Assembly: GCA_003819975.1 (NCBI GenBank)
Contig: RPPU01000038.1
Location: 1-14,555 of the forward strand
Reading direction: 5' to 3'
DNA length: 14,555 bases
DNA from: Desulfobacteraceae bacterium
GTDB lineage: Bacteria > Desulfobacterota > DSM-4660 > Desulfatiglandales > HGW-15
A program made the position numbers and the translations under genes. Below are positions 1 through 6,400 of this stretch, piece by piece (the stretch's first letter is position 1; each line of letters begins with the position of its first letter). Below the pieces are notes generated by a model. It ran no database searches and had not been told where the DNA came from. It saw only the letters and a list, made by a program, of their open reading frames with translations.

Positions 1-127
1 GCTCCATACCCCGGCTCTGCACCACAATGATTTCCGATTCCAGGATCGAACGCAAGGGCTTCTCAAGCTCTTGGGCCAATGCCTGAACCAAAATTTCCAA
101 ACGATTACTGGTACATACCTTGAACAT
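1..127 (-). CDS. recC: RecBCD exonuclease V gamma subunit RecC, N-terminal fragment (cut by window edge)
   Basis: Only the first 42 codons are visible; the gene continues past base 1. The peptide starts MFKVCTSNRLEILVQALAQE and ends IIVVQSRGME. This follows the RecC N-terminus, where a Val-x-x-Ser-Asn-Arg-Leu strand leads the helicase-like domain and an I-I/L-V-Q-S-x-G-M segment precedes the next helix. RecC is the Chi-recognition and scaffold subunit of the RecBCD helicase-nuclease, which processes double-strand breaks and degrades linear foreign DNA. The ATG at 127 has no good ribosome binding site. A strong GGAGG lies at 165-169 (minus), and the frame stays open from there through codons reading VIRIYRQGLP, but it contains no standard start codon, only GTA at 157-155 and ATA at 154-152. 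The identification is from pattern recognition of the N-terminus and is fairly firm; the start is not. Confidence 0.8.
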   Translation of the reverse strand, partial: MFKVCTSNRLEILVQALAQELEKPLRSILESEIIVVQSRGME

Positions 128-248
128 GGGGAGTCCCTGACGATAGATTCTTATTACCTTATTTCCTCCGGAATGTCACGGAGATAAGCTCGTAGAAATT
201 GAACCATGAAATACGCGAAAAAATCAGTGAACTTATGGAAGCGTAAAA

Positions 249-267
249 TAATTCTTAAAGAGAATTA
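249..267. promoter_or_regulatory. Inverted repeat in the divergent recC/ATPase control region
   Basis: TAATTCT (249-255) and AGAATTA (261-267) form a 7-base perfect inverted repeat with a 5-base spacer in AT-rich DNA. It sits between the two divergent genes, so it could be an operator shared by both. A chance AT-rich palindrome is also possible. Nothing else in 128-425 looks coding. Confidence 0.25.
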
Positions 268-313
268 ATAGGATTTTGTTTTTTAGCAGTGTGATTTTTA
301 TGTTATTTTTTAT

Positions 314-343
314 TTGAAATTTGACTTAATATGGTATTATTAT
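314..343 (+). promoter_or_regulatory. Predicted sigma70-type promoter for the ATPase/DUF4276 operon
   Basis: TTGAAA at 314-319 and TATTAT at 338-343 are separated by 18 bases within a very AT-rich stretch. This would give a leader of about 75 bases before the ATG at 426. An overlapping TTGACT at 321-326 offers an alternative -35 box, but its spacing to any good -10 box is poor. Confidence 0.45.
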
Positions 344-425
344 GTAAAAATAATCTATTTTTAGATAAAGATTAGTGAATGTTTAAACTTTTCAATCTGC
401 ACAGAAGTTACTGGGAGGCATTTTC

Positions 426-1685
426 ATGGAAAAAGATATGAAGCCTATACCACAAGCCCGAATTGAAGGGATAACAATTAAAAATTACCGGACATTACGC
501 GATGTCAAGCTCCCAAAACTTACGCCATTGACTATTTTTTTGGGCCCAAACGGAAGCGGGAAATCAACTATATTTGATGTTTTTGCATTTTTATCGGAAT
601 GCTTCAATGTTGGACTGCGAAAAGCTTGGGATAAGCGTGGCCGTTTTAAGGAGATGCGAAGCCGCGAAGCCGATGGTCCGATCATTTTTGAAATAAAATA
701 TAGAGAACCTGGATTTCCTATCATTACTTATCATCTTGAAATCAATGAAGATTCAAAAGGACCATATGTTGCGCGGGAATGGCTGCGTTGGACTCGAACA
801 ACCGGAAAAGCGAGCCGACCATTTATCTTTCTTAATTTTGAAGAAGGAATTGGATTCGCTATTTCCGGTGTAAAACCCTCAGATCGCAACAAACGTATTG
901 AAGAAAAACTGGAATCTCGTGAACTTCTTGCCATCAATACCCTTGGTCAGTTTGAAAAACATCCTCGTGTCAGCGCTCTCCGACGTTTTATCTCCGGTTG
1001 GCATTTGTCATATCTCACGGCTGATAATACGAGGAACTTGACCGAGGCCGGCCCACAGGAACGATTATCTCAAACCGGCGATAATCTCCCAAATGTTATT
1101 CAATTTCTTAAAGAACAACATGAAGATCTATTAAACACCATTTTTGAAAAATTACGTCATCGTGTGCCGCGTTTGGAGAAAGTGTATGCCGAGTTATTAA
1201 CGGACGGCCGACTTCTCTTACAAATCAAGGACGCTCCATTTAAACGGCCGATTCTCGCCAAATATACTTCTGATGGAACTTTAAAGATGCTTGCCTATCT
1301 TGTCACTCTCTATGATCCCTCTCCTCCTCCTTTGATCGGCATTGAAGAACCGGAAAACCATTTACACCCTCGATTACTTCCCGAACTGGCAGAGGAATGC
1401 CGTTTATCATCCGCCAATACCCAACTTATGGTTACGACTCACTCTCCTTTTTTCCTTGATGGCTTAAAACCGGCAGAGGTTTGGATCCTTTTCCGTAATG
1501 AAGATGGTTTCACATCCGCACAAAGAGTGGCGGATATTAAAGGCATTAAGGAATTCGTTGAAAACGGAGCTAAATTAGGCCATCTATGGATGGAAGGACA
1601 TTTCCGGGTCGGCGATCCTTTGACAAAATCCGGCGCTCCTGTAGACCGAAATAAAATAAATCGAGTTAAATTAAATGCACATTGA
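426..1685 (+). CDS. AAA/ABC-type ATPase (AAA_21, OLD/RecF-like), predicted partner of the DUF4276 protein
   Basis: A 419-residue cytosolic ATPase. The N-terminal strand [16 protein letters not shown] (15-30) is typical of RecF/SMC/OLD-like ATPases. The Walker A motif GPNGSGKST is at 40-48. A signature-like YTSDGT lies near 280-285. The Walker B region [13 protein letters not shown] (303-315) carries tandem acidic residues E307-E308. The switch histidine is H339 in TTHSP. These elements fit the AAA_21 group found in defence ATPases such as GajA, AriA and RloA, in which two heads clamp ATP and control a nuclease or toxin. The protein has no TOPRIM domain of its own; the next gene appears to supply it. 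The start at 426 follows GGGAGG (413-418) by seven bases. The stop overlaps the next gene by 11 bases, implying translational coupling. The ATPase assignment is firm; a defence role is inference from the pairing. Confidence 0.85.
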   Translation: MEKDMKPIPQARIEGITIKNYRTLRDVKLPKLTPLTIFLGPNGSGKSTIFDVFAFLSECFNVGLRKAWDKRGRFKEMRSREADGPIIFEIKYREPGFPIITYHLEINEDSKGPYVAREWLRWTRTTGKASRPFIFLNFEEGIGFAISGVKPSDRNKRIEEKLESRELLAINTLGQFEKHPRVSALRRFISGWHLSYLTADNTRNLTEAGPQERLSQTGDNLPNVIQFLKEQHEDLLNTIFEKLRHRVPRLEKVYAELLTDGRLLLQIKDAPFKRPILAKYTSDGTLKMLAYLVTLYDPSPPPLIGIEEPENHLHPRLLPELAEECRLSSANTQLMVTTHSPFFLDGLKPAEVWILFRNEDGFTSAQRVADIKGIKEFVENGAKLGHLWMEGHFRVGDPLTKSGAPVDRNKINRVKLNAH

Positions 1686-2289
1686 ATTTCTTGTTGAAGA
1701 ACCTTCCGCTGAAACAGCCTTGTTAGAATTATTGCCGAAAATCATCGGTACAAAAGCCACATGGCTGATCCATCCCCATCAAGGGAAACAAGATCTGATC
1801 AACAAGTTATTGGATCGACTTAAAGGATATTCAAAATGGTTACCCCCCGATTGGGTGATCGTTGTTCTGCTCGATCAAGATCGTGATAATTGTTTGAAGT
1901 TGAAACGAAAACTCGAACGGTTTGCGGAACAAGCCGGACTCTGTTCTTTAAGCAAAGCCGATAGATTCGATAAAGTCAAAATCGTCAACCGAATTGCCGT
2001 GGAAGAATTGGAAGCTTGGTTTTTTGGTGACATAAATGCTTTATGCGTAGCTTATCCCGGTGTTTCACCTACTCTTGATCGTCAATCAAAATATCGCGAT
2101 CCGGATGCCATAACCGACGGCACCTGGGAAACGTTGGAAAGAGTTTTAAAGAAAGCTGGTTACTTTAAGGTCGGATTAAATAAAATCGAAGCGGCACGAA
2201 CCATCTCCAAAAGAATGGACCCTTCAATAAATCGTTCCGGGAGCTTTTGTTGTTTTCGCGATGCATTAATAAAATTGATTAAAAAATAA
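1675..2289 (+). CDS. DUF4276 family protein, TOPRIM-like predicted effector nuclease
   Basis: A 204-residue cytosolic protein. It begins [17 protein letters not shown]: a strand followed by acidic residues E8, E9 and E13, as in the first motif of TOPRIM domains. A second hydrophobic strand, [12 protein letters not shown] (61-72), ends in a D67-x-D69 acidic pair, the second TOPRIM motif. The segment [14 protein letters not shown] (106-119), then DPD (132-134) and a late Arg-Ser-Gly-Ser-Phe (187-191), are what I associate with DUF4276. TOPRIM domains of OLD-like systems cut DNA or RNA using a metal ion held by these acids; for this protein that is inference. The ATG at 1675 lies inside the end of the ATPase gene with only a weak binding site, so translation probably depends on the upstream gene. 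The order ATPase then TOPRIM-like protein resembles a GajA/OLD protein split into two chains. Confidence 0.72.
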   Translation: MHIEFLVEEPSAETALLELLPKIIGTKATWLIHPHQGKQDLINKLLDRLKGYSKWLPPDWVIVVLLDQDRDNCLKLKRKLERFAEQAGLCSLSKADRFDKVKIVNRIAVEELEAWFFGDINALCVAYPGVSPTLDRQSKYRDPDAITDGTWETLERVLKKAGYFKVGLNKIEAARTISKRMDPSINRSGSFCCFRDALIKLIKK

Positions 2290-2300
2290 AGAGTTTATAC

Positions 2301-2378
2301 ATGATTAAATTTCAATCCGATAAAGGTCAAGAAGAACTTAGTCGGTTTTCTTTTAATAGAGCAAGCCAAAATATTTAA
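2301..2378 (+). other. Short open frame (25 codons), possible remnant of a small gene
   Basis: An ATG 12 bases after the DUF4276 stop opens a 25-codon frame starting MIKFQSDKGQEELSRFSF and ending in TAA. Allowing a one-base shift at the stop, the reading continues as LREASALHIGKPQ to a TGA overlapping the ATG at 2413. It may be the tail of a degraded gene or a leader peptide. I do not recognise it, and it has no strong ribosome binding site. Confidence 0.2.
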
Positions 2379-2412
2379 GGGAAGCGTCAGCATTACATAT
2401 TGGAAAGCCACA

Positions 2413-2736
2413 ATGAAAAACACCGAAAACTTATTCAAGCAAGCGGCCAAGGCAAGCTGGATATGCCCTCTCTTGATTTTAGGCATGGGATATTTTACAC
2501 AAGATGCTTTTAAAAGCGCCCAGTTTCATTATGGACCTATTGTCTTATCTTTTTTCATCGTCTTCATGTTCATGGCCGGCATTATTTCAGGTATTGTTGC
2601 GCTGTTCGGCATCAAACACCACGGAAAAACCGGCATCTTGATCCCGGCCCTCATAGGGCTTTTGCTCAATATCTTGTTTACGACCATTATCGTGGCCGTC
2701 GCTTTCGCTGCTTTTATGAGCAAAATAAGCAGATAG
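2413..2736 (+). CDS. Small hypothetical membrane protein with three predicted helices
   Basis: A 107-residue protein of unknown function. A short polar N-terminus precedes three hydrophobic stretches, at about 14-30, 41-66 and 73-100. A basic loop, GIKHHGKTG, lies between the second and third. The pattern resembles small DUF4190-like membrane proteins, in which a Gly-rich hydrophobic pair flanks a short charged loop, but the resemblance is too weak to assign a family. The ribosome binding site is poor (GGAAAG at 2402-2407). The gene lies 124 bases after the ATPase/DUF4276 operon on the same strand. No terminator separates them, so read-through is possible, but a role in that system is unproven. 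The next gene has its own predicted promoter. Confidence 0.65.
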   Translation: MKNTENLFKQAAKASWICPLLILGMGYFTQDAFKSAQFHYGPIVLSFFIVFMFMAGIISGIVALFGIKHHGKTGILIPALIGLLLNILFTTIIVAVAFAAFMSKISR

Positions 2737-2780
2737 TTCACAGGGACAGGCTGGGAAGACCCTGAAGGCATTTGAACCTT

Positions 2781-2809
2781 TTGCTTATTTATCGCCACTA
2801 AGTTATTAT
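2781..2809 (+). promoter_or_regulatory. Predicted promoter of the CARDB-domain gene
   Basis: TTGCTT (2781-2786) and TATTAT (2804-2809) are 17 bases apart, the ideal sigma70 spacing. Transcription would start near 2816, directly at the base of the stem-loop at 2817-2840. Confidence 0.45.
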
Positions 2810-2816
2810 AAAATGC

Positions 2817-2840
2817 TCGATCGCGCGCAAGCGCAATCGA
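2817..2840 (+). promoter_or_regulatory. Stem-loop with GCAA tetraloop at the predicted 5' end of the CARDB transcript
   Basis: TCGATCGCGC (2817-2826) pairs with GCGCAATCGA (2831-2840), leaving one C-A mismatch and a GCAA loop (2827-2830) of the stable GNRA class. It begins one base after the predicted transcription start. It has no U-run, so it is not a terminator. A 5' stem of this kind could protect the messenger RNA from decay; that role is inference. Confidence 0.4.
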
Positions 2841-2888
2841 AAGTCAATATTAAAAACACTTTTCATAACAATAATTTAGGAGGATTTC

Positions 2889-3782
2889 ATGATTATTGCA
2901 AAAAAGAGGACCATAGGACGAATGTTGTTTTTCACCTGTTTAGCCGTATTATTTTTCATGACCCATCTTTATGCCGCATCAACAGCTCAAACACCGCAGA
3001 AGCCGGTGGGCGCCAATGTTTCACAAACCCAAAAACCCGTTATTGCCAAACCCATGCCCGATTTAATCGTGAAGGAGATAAGTCTAACCGGCGATTGTTC
3101 GATCAAATTTACTATTGCGAATATCGGTCTGGGCGGCGTACCCGATGCAGCGTATCAGAACCCTTCCAAGGCTTTTCTCAGAATGTATGATGGCACCAAA
3201 TCTCTCGGCGGCATCAGCCTGCAGGACGCCGATCCTTATGGACATTTAAAAACCGCGGGTGGTTCGGAATTCGGAACAGCTTTGCCGGGCAATTATACCC
3301 CCGCCGGCAATCATTCCTTAAGAATCGTTATTGACGAGATCAATATCGTAAAAGAGAGCAATGAAAACAACAATGGACTCACCAAAGCCCTGGCGTGCGC
3401 TCCGCCTTTGCAGATTAAAAAATTGAGCATCGGATCGGACGCGGCAGGCAATTGTTTTGTCCATATATTTCTGAATAAGGACGGCAATAAAACTTTGCCC
3501 TTATCCGCAGCAAAAATCAGTTTCTCAAACAGATCGAGTTGGAATAAAATCGAATATGGCAATGCTCAATTTATTTCGCTCACAAGTTTCAAAAACTCGG
3601 TTCCCTATAATTCAACCTGCCCGAGCTACCCTTGCACAATCCATGTTTCCATCGACTCCACCTTTATCAAGGACCTTTCCGGCAATGCTTTGGACGGCGA
3701 CTATGACGGCACTCCCGGCGGCAATTTTGTTCAGGATATAGTGGTTACCAACGCCGCTTCCTGGGGAGTTTTTAACCATTAA
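2889..3782 (+). CDS. Exported protein with a CARDB domain and a C-terminal Ig-like domain
   Basis: A 297-residue predicted secreted or periplasmic protein. It starts with lysines and arginines (2-11), then a hydrophobic stretch and LYAASTAQ, where signal peptidase I would cut near residue 30. After a Pro/Gln-rich linker, residues 57-170 form a CARDB-type (adhesion-like beta-sandwich) domain: it opens MPDLIVKEISL, contains IANIGLGG, and ends with VIDEINIVKESNENNN, matching the family's D-x-x-N-x-V-x-E-S-x-E-x-N-N hallmark. Residues 172-287 look like a bacterial Ig-like domain ending in IKDLSGNALDGDYDGTPGG. Four cysteines in the second half could form disulfides. GGAGGATTTC directly before the ATG at 2889 is a good ribosome binding site. 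The gene has its own promoter and a strong terminator, so it is probably monocistronic. The role is likely surface binding or cell-envelope structure; no enzyme motif is visible. Confidence 0.75.
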   Translation: MIIAKKRTIGRMLFFTCLAVLFFMTHLYAASTAQTPQKPVGANVSQTQKPVIAKPMPDLIVKEISLTGDCSIKFTIANIGLGGVPDAAYQNPSKAFLRMYDGTKSLGGISLQDADPYGHLKTAGGSEFGTALPGNYTPAGNHSLRIVIDEINIVKESNENNNGLTKALACAPPLQIKKLSIGSDAAGNCFVHIFLNKDGNKTLPLSAAKISFSNRSSWNKIEYGNAQFISLTSFKNSVPYNSTCPSYPCTIHVSIDSTFIKDLSGNALDGDYDGTPGGNFVQDIVVTNAASWGVFNH

Positions 3783-3784
3783 TT

Positions 3785-3827
3785 AAGTAAAAAACCCCCG
3801 CAAAAAAAATGCGGGGGTTTTTTACTT
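3785..3827. terminator. Rho-independent, bidirectional terminator
   Basis: A perfect 17-base inverted repeat: AAGTAAAAAACCCCCGC (3785-3801), a 9-base A-rich loop, then GCGGGGGTTTTTTACTT (3811-3827). The GC-rich core is flanked by an A-run on one side and a T-run on the other, so it can end transcription from either strand. It starts three bases after the CARDB stop codon. Confidence 0.93.
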
Positions 3828-3852
3828 CAAAAAAATATTGGAACAACCTCTC

Positions 3853-4278
3853 ATGTCGGAACAACAATATCCGGAACCCACGGTCGGCGCCTTGATCTTC
3901 AATCCAGAGGATAAATTTCTTTTATTGAAATCCCACAAATGGCTTGGAAAATACGTTATCCCCGGCGGGCATATTGAACTCGGTGAAACCATGGCACAAG
4001 CCTTGATCCGGGAGATCAAGGAAGAGACCAACTTGGATATTTACGATATCGAATTCATTATTTTTCAGGAATTCATCTTCGATAAAACTTTCTGGCAAAA
4101 GGGTCATTACATTTTCTTCGACTATGCCTGCAAGACCGATTCAACGGAAGTAATCTTGAACGACGAGGCTGAGGAATATGTCTGGGTTACGAATAAAGAA
4201 GGACTTGCCCTGCCCCTAGATCCGTATACCAAGATTGTTATTGAAACATATTTGAGTGGAGGAAACCATGAAAAATAA
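3853..4278 (+). CDS. Nudix hydrolase
   Basis: A 141-residue cytosolic Nudix enzyme that should hydrolyse a nucleoside diphosphate linked to another group. The Nudix box begins at G39 (GGHIELGE), with E45 and then R53-E54-I55-K56-E57-E58 (REIKEE). These include the metal-binding glutamates of G-x5-E-x7-RE-U-x-EE-x-G-U. The box's last glycine is replaced by N60, a tolerated change. The opening PEPTVGALIF and the strand FLLLKSHKW are typical of the fold. I chose the ATG at 3853. A TTG at 3838 would add five residues, but it has no better binding site. The gene begins only 25 bases after the terminator, leaving little room for its own promoter. Its end overlaps the next gene by 11 bases. The substrate cannot be told from the sequence. 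Confidence 0.9.
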   Translation: MSEQQYPEPTVGALIFNPEDKFLLLKSHKWLGKYVIPGGHIELGETMAQALIREIKEETNLDIYDIEFIIFQEFIFDKTFWQKGHYIFFDYACKTDSTEVILNDEAEEYVWVTNKEGLALPLDPYTKIVIETYLSGGNHEK

Positions 4279-5521
4279 AAACTTTTTCACTGCTCTTATC
4301 ATATTGATTTCGGCAATAATCCCGATAGCGGCGCTGGCCCAAACCATCACGGTCACTACTCCCCGAGGCGGCGAACGGTGGAAAAAGGGCACGCAACAGA
4401 CCATTACCTGGCAGGCACCGGGGCTATCCGGTCCTGTCATGCTTTTTGCTTTACCCGCGGAAGCCAATACCCAATATAAAATTGCCGAAGGAATTCCCGC
4501 AAACCTAGGCGCCTACTCCTGGACAGCCGGAAACATGGCCGGCGGATCGCTGCAGCCGAACCGGCAATATCGGATTAGAGTTTTGAAGGACGCCCAGCAT
4601 TTCGGCGACTCGCCGGGAGCGATTACCTTGCTTCCGCCTGCATCCAATCAGGGTTCGGTTTCACAACCCGGTGGCGGCCAGATCCAGCCAAACCAACCCA
4701 ATGTCTCGGTCACCAAACCCACGCAACCCAATGTCGATATTAGCCGCGCGCCTAAAATAGAAATCGTCAGTTTTGAGTATAAGTTAAAACATTTTAACGC
4801 TCGAGTTAAAAACACCGGTAACGCGCCTTTTACAGGCCGAATCCATTGGCAATGGTCCACGGATTGCGGGATTACTGAAGGGAATAAAGATATTTCGCCG
4901 AATCAATCCGCCCAATTGGAAAGTGCTTCAGGAGTGCTTTTCCAATTTCGCTGCGAACCCGGTTTTCTTCAATGTATGGTTCATGGCGCTTTTTCGATCG
5001 AGCCGACCGATCAGAATGGCACCCGTTATGCGGCTCAGCATGTTGAAAAAAATTTTTTCCGTTATGAGCACTCACAGTTTTTTTTAAGCGACAAAAGAGT
5101 CATGCTGCGTTTTTTAAACGGTTCAAAATGGGTCAATGATTCCCAAGAATTTATTATCACCAAAAACAATGCTTTCGATTATAATCATGCAACAAAGATC
5201 GCCTCCTTCTTTATCGGCTTTCCGGTAAAAAATTGCGGACAATTAGCGGGCAATAAAGACCAGAATCAACCTAAGAAACTTCATTGGTCGGTTTTTCATT
5301 CGCCTTCCAATCAATACGCGATCAATTCGACTCCTATTGCCGACAATCAAAACGCCTATGCCTCCCAACCGATTGAACCCGGACAGGGAGTATTAGTAGA
5401 ACGACCCATATCGCTGAAAGTTCAATCCGGCATATATATGATGCACATTACCGGCGGGACGAGCTCCGGGCAGCAACATTGCGTGATCTCGATCCGTTTT
5501 GCGAATGATTTGATTCACTAA
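4268..5521 (+). CDS. Exported protein with an N-terminal Kre9/KNH-like Ig domain
   Basis: A 417-residue predicted secreted protein. The start is ATG 4268, five bases after GGAGG (4258-4262); an in-frame GTG at 4256 overlaps the area of this binding site and is less likely. A signal peptide spans residues 1-24, ending AALA before Q25. Residues 26-114 begin ITVTTPRGGERWKKGT and contain TITW, as in the Ser-Thr-rich/Kre9-KNH-like domain seen in many bacterial surface proteins. A Pro/Asn/Gln linker (115-149) repeats QPNVSVTKP and QPNVDIS. The remaining 270 residues include a second beta domain (EIVSFEYKLKHFNARVKNTG, 155-174) resembling CARDB-type folds and a cysteine-bearing C-terminal region that I do not recognise. 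Its ribosome binding site lies inside the Nudix gene, so the two are co-transcribed. The job is probably in the envelope or outside the cell. Confidence 0.72.
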   Translation: MKNKNFFTALIILISAIIPIAALAQTITVTTPRGGERWKKGTQQTITWQAPGLSGPVMLFALPAEANTQYKIAEGIPANLGAYSWTAGNMAGGSLQPNRQYRIRVLKDAQHFGDSPGAITLLPPASNQGSVSQPGGGQIQPNQPNVSVTKPTQPNVDISRAPKIEIVSFEYKLKHFNARVKNTGNAPFTGRIHWQWSTDCGITEGNKDISPNQSAQLESASGVLFQFRCEPGFLQCMVHGAFSIEPTDQNGTRYAAQHVEKNFFRYEHSQFFLSDKRVMLRFLNGSKWVNDSQEFIITKNNAFDYNHATKIASFFIGFPVKNCGQLAGNKDQNQPKKLHWSVFHSPSNQYAINSTPIADNQNAYASQPIEPGQGVLVERPISLKVQSGIYMMHITGGTSSGQQHCVISIRFANDLIH

Positions 5522-5522
5522 T

Positions 5523-5713
5523 ACAGAAATCCGGCTGAAAGAAACCGGCGATCCGACTTTTCAAGGATACTAAATGATCTCAACCTGGTTAAAAAGCGAG
5601 AAATTAAATCCGGATGATTTCATCGGCAAAAACGGATCGTAAAAGGTGATTTGATCAATGGCTATCCGGTTGATGGCGGACCTGATTTTCTCAATGTAAA
5701 AAAAGTGGAATAG
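5523..5713 (+). pseudogene. Decayed small gene, broken by an in-frame stop and a frameshift
   Basis: The frame from 5523 reads TEIRLKETGDPTFQGY, then a stop (5571-5573). It reopens with ATG as MISTWLKSEKLNPDDFIGKN to a second stop at 5640-5642. From 5642, in another frame, it reads KGDLINGYPVDGGPDFLNVK and ends at TAG 5711-5713. The three pieces join into protein-like sequence with normal amino-acid use, which suggests a gene that has lost its frame. I do not recognise the family. The rest of the 5522-5844 gap holds only the AT-rich leader of the toxin-antitoxin operon. Confidence 0.4.
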
Positions 5714-5736
5714 AAATGCTTTAGATAAATTAGTCG

Positions 5737-5768
5737 ATATTGAGCAATATTACTATAAAGTAAGTAAT
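5737..5768. promoter_or_regulatory. Palindromic elements upstream of the toxin-antitoxin operon (possible operator)
   Basis: Two short inverted repeats lie side by side: ATATT-GAGC-AATAT (5737-5750) and ATTACT-8-AGTAAT (5749-5768). A TATAAA (5754-5759) sits inside the second and could be a -10 box. Toxin-antitoxin operons usually bind their own antitoxin at such palindromes. The arms are short and AT-rich, so this is tentative. Confidence 0.3.
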
Positions 5769-5844
5769 TATAAGTTTTTAAAAATAATTTTACTATTTCG
5801 GCCAATAAGCTTAAAATAAACTAAGTGAATATATGGAGTGAAAA

Positions 5845-6063
5845 ATGAATATTTCAGTAAATCAGATGACCAGAGATGAGCTTCAAGAAATGATTGAAAA
5901 CAGCATTGAACGAAAATTGATCGAATTACTGGGCGATCCTGATAAAGGGTTGCCGATCAGGAAATCAATGCGTGACCGGCTTATACGTCAGAAGAAATCC
6001 GTTACAAAAGGAGCACGTGGAGAGACTCTTGAAAGCATAGCCCGCCGACTTGACCTGGAGTAA
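5845..6063 (+). CDS. Predicted antitoxin of a RelE/ParE-type toxin-antitoxin pair
   Basis: A 72-residue, charged, mostly helical protein. It is called an antitoxin because of its size, its position four bases before the toxin start and the absence of other domains, not because of a clear family match. The N-terminal half (MTRDELQEMIENSIERKLIE) looks like an amphipathic helix, followed by GDPDKGLPIRKSMRDRLI. This recalls short antitoxin-like proteins that carry a glycine-rich D-P-D-x-G-L segment. The C-terminal half, rich in Lys and Arg, may bind DNA or wrap the toxin. GGAG (5835-5838) lies six bases before the ATG. The protein would neutralise the toxin and probably repress the shared promoter. 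Confidence 0.72.
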   Translation: MNISVNQMTRDELQEMIENSIERKLIELLGDPDKGLPIRKSMRDRLIRQKKSVTKGARGETLESIARRLDLE

Positions 6064-6067
6064 TCTC

Positions 6068-6331
6068 ATGCATCCGATACGGTTTTTAGATCAAGCTTCC
6101 CAAGACATTTCCCGTTTGGATAAATCTATTAGTCGTCGTATTATTGAACGCCTTAATTGGCTTTCTTCCAATTTCGAACAAATTAGGCCGGAAACTTTGG
6201 GCGCTGATTTATCCGGTTTTTACAAATTTCGAGTTGGCGATTATCGTATCATCTATCAAATCATTGAAGATGAGCAAACCATTTTAATTCATGCCATAGG
6301 TCATCGCAGGGAAATATATAAAAAGCGATAA
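6068..6331 (+). CDS. RelE/ParE-family toxin
   Basis: An 87-residue toxin of the RelE/ParE superfamily. RelE members cut messenger RNA in the ribosome; ParE members inhibit gyrase. Two N-terminal helices (residues 8-35) precede the core GFYKFRVGDYRIIYQI (50-65), the family's best-known strand pair, and the closing strand ends HAIGHRREIYKK (75-86). The basic residues K53, R55, R60, H79, R80 and R81 are where RelE-type nucleases keep their catalytic groups, which favours an RNase over a ParE activity. I start it at ATG 6068, seven bases after GGAG at 6057-6060; a TTG at 6050 would overlap the antitoxin. Spacing to the antitoxin stop is four bases, so the pair is one operon. Confidence 0.88.
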   Translation: MHPIRFLDQASQDISRLDKSISRRIIERLNWLSSNFEQIRPETLGADLSGFYKFRVGDYRIIYQIIEDEQTILIHAIGHRREIYKKR

Positions 6332-6363
6332 ATTCTCTTCACTTTTTACCATTCTTAAAATCG

Positions 6364-6393
6364 TTGATCTTATTATTAATTAAATCGTATACT
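6364..6393 (+). promoter_or_regulatory. Predicted promoter giving a leaderless transcript of the DUF1835 gene
   Basis: TTGATC (6364-6369) and TATACT (6388-6393) are 18 bases apart. Transcription should begin about seven bases after the -10 box, which is the ATG at 6401 itself. No Shine-Dalgarno sequence precedes that ATG. Confidence 0.5.
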
Positions 6394-6400
6394 GAAAACA

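Noticed and set aside
2295..2486. Minus-strand frame of 63 codons opposite the membrane-protein start
   Set aside because: It overlaps the real plus-strand gene in antisense and has no binding site or family resemblance.
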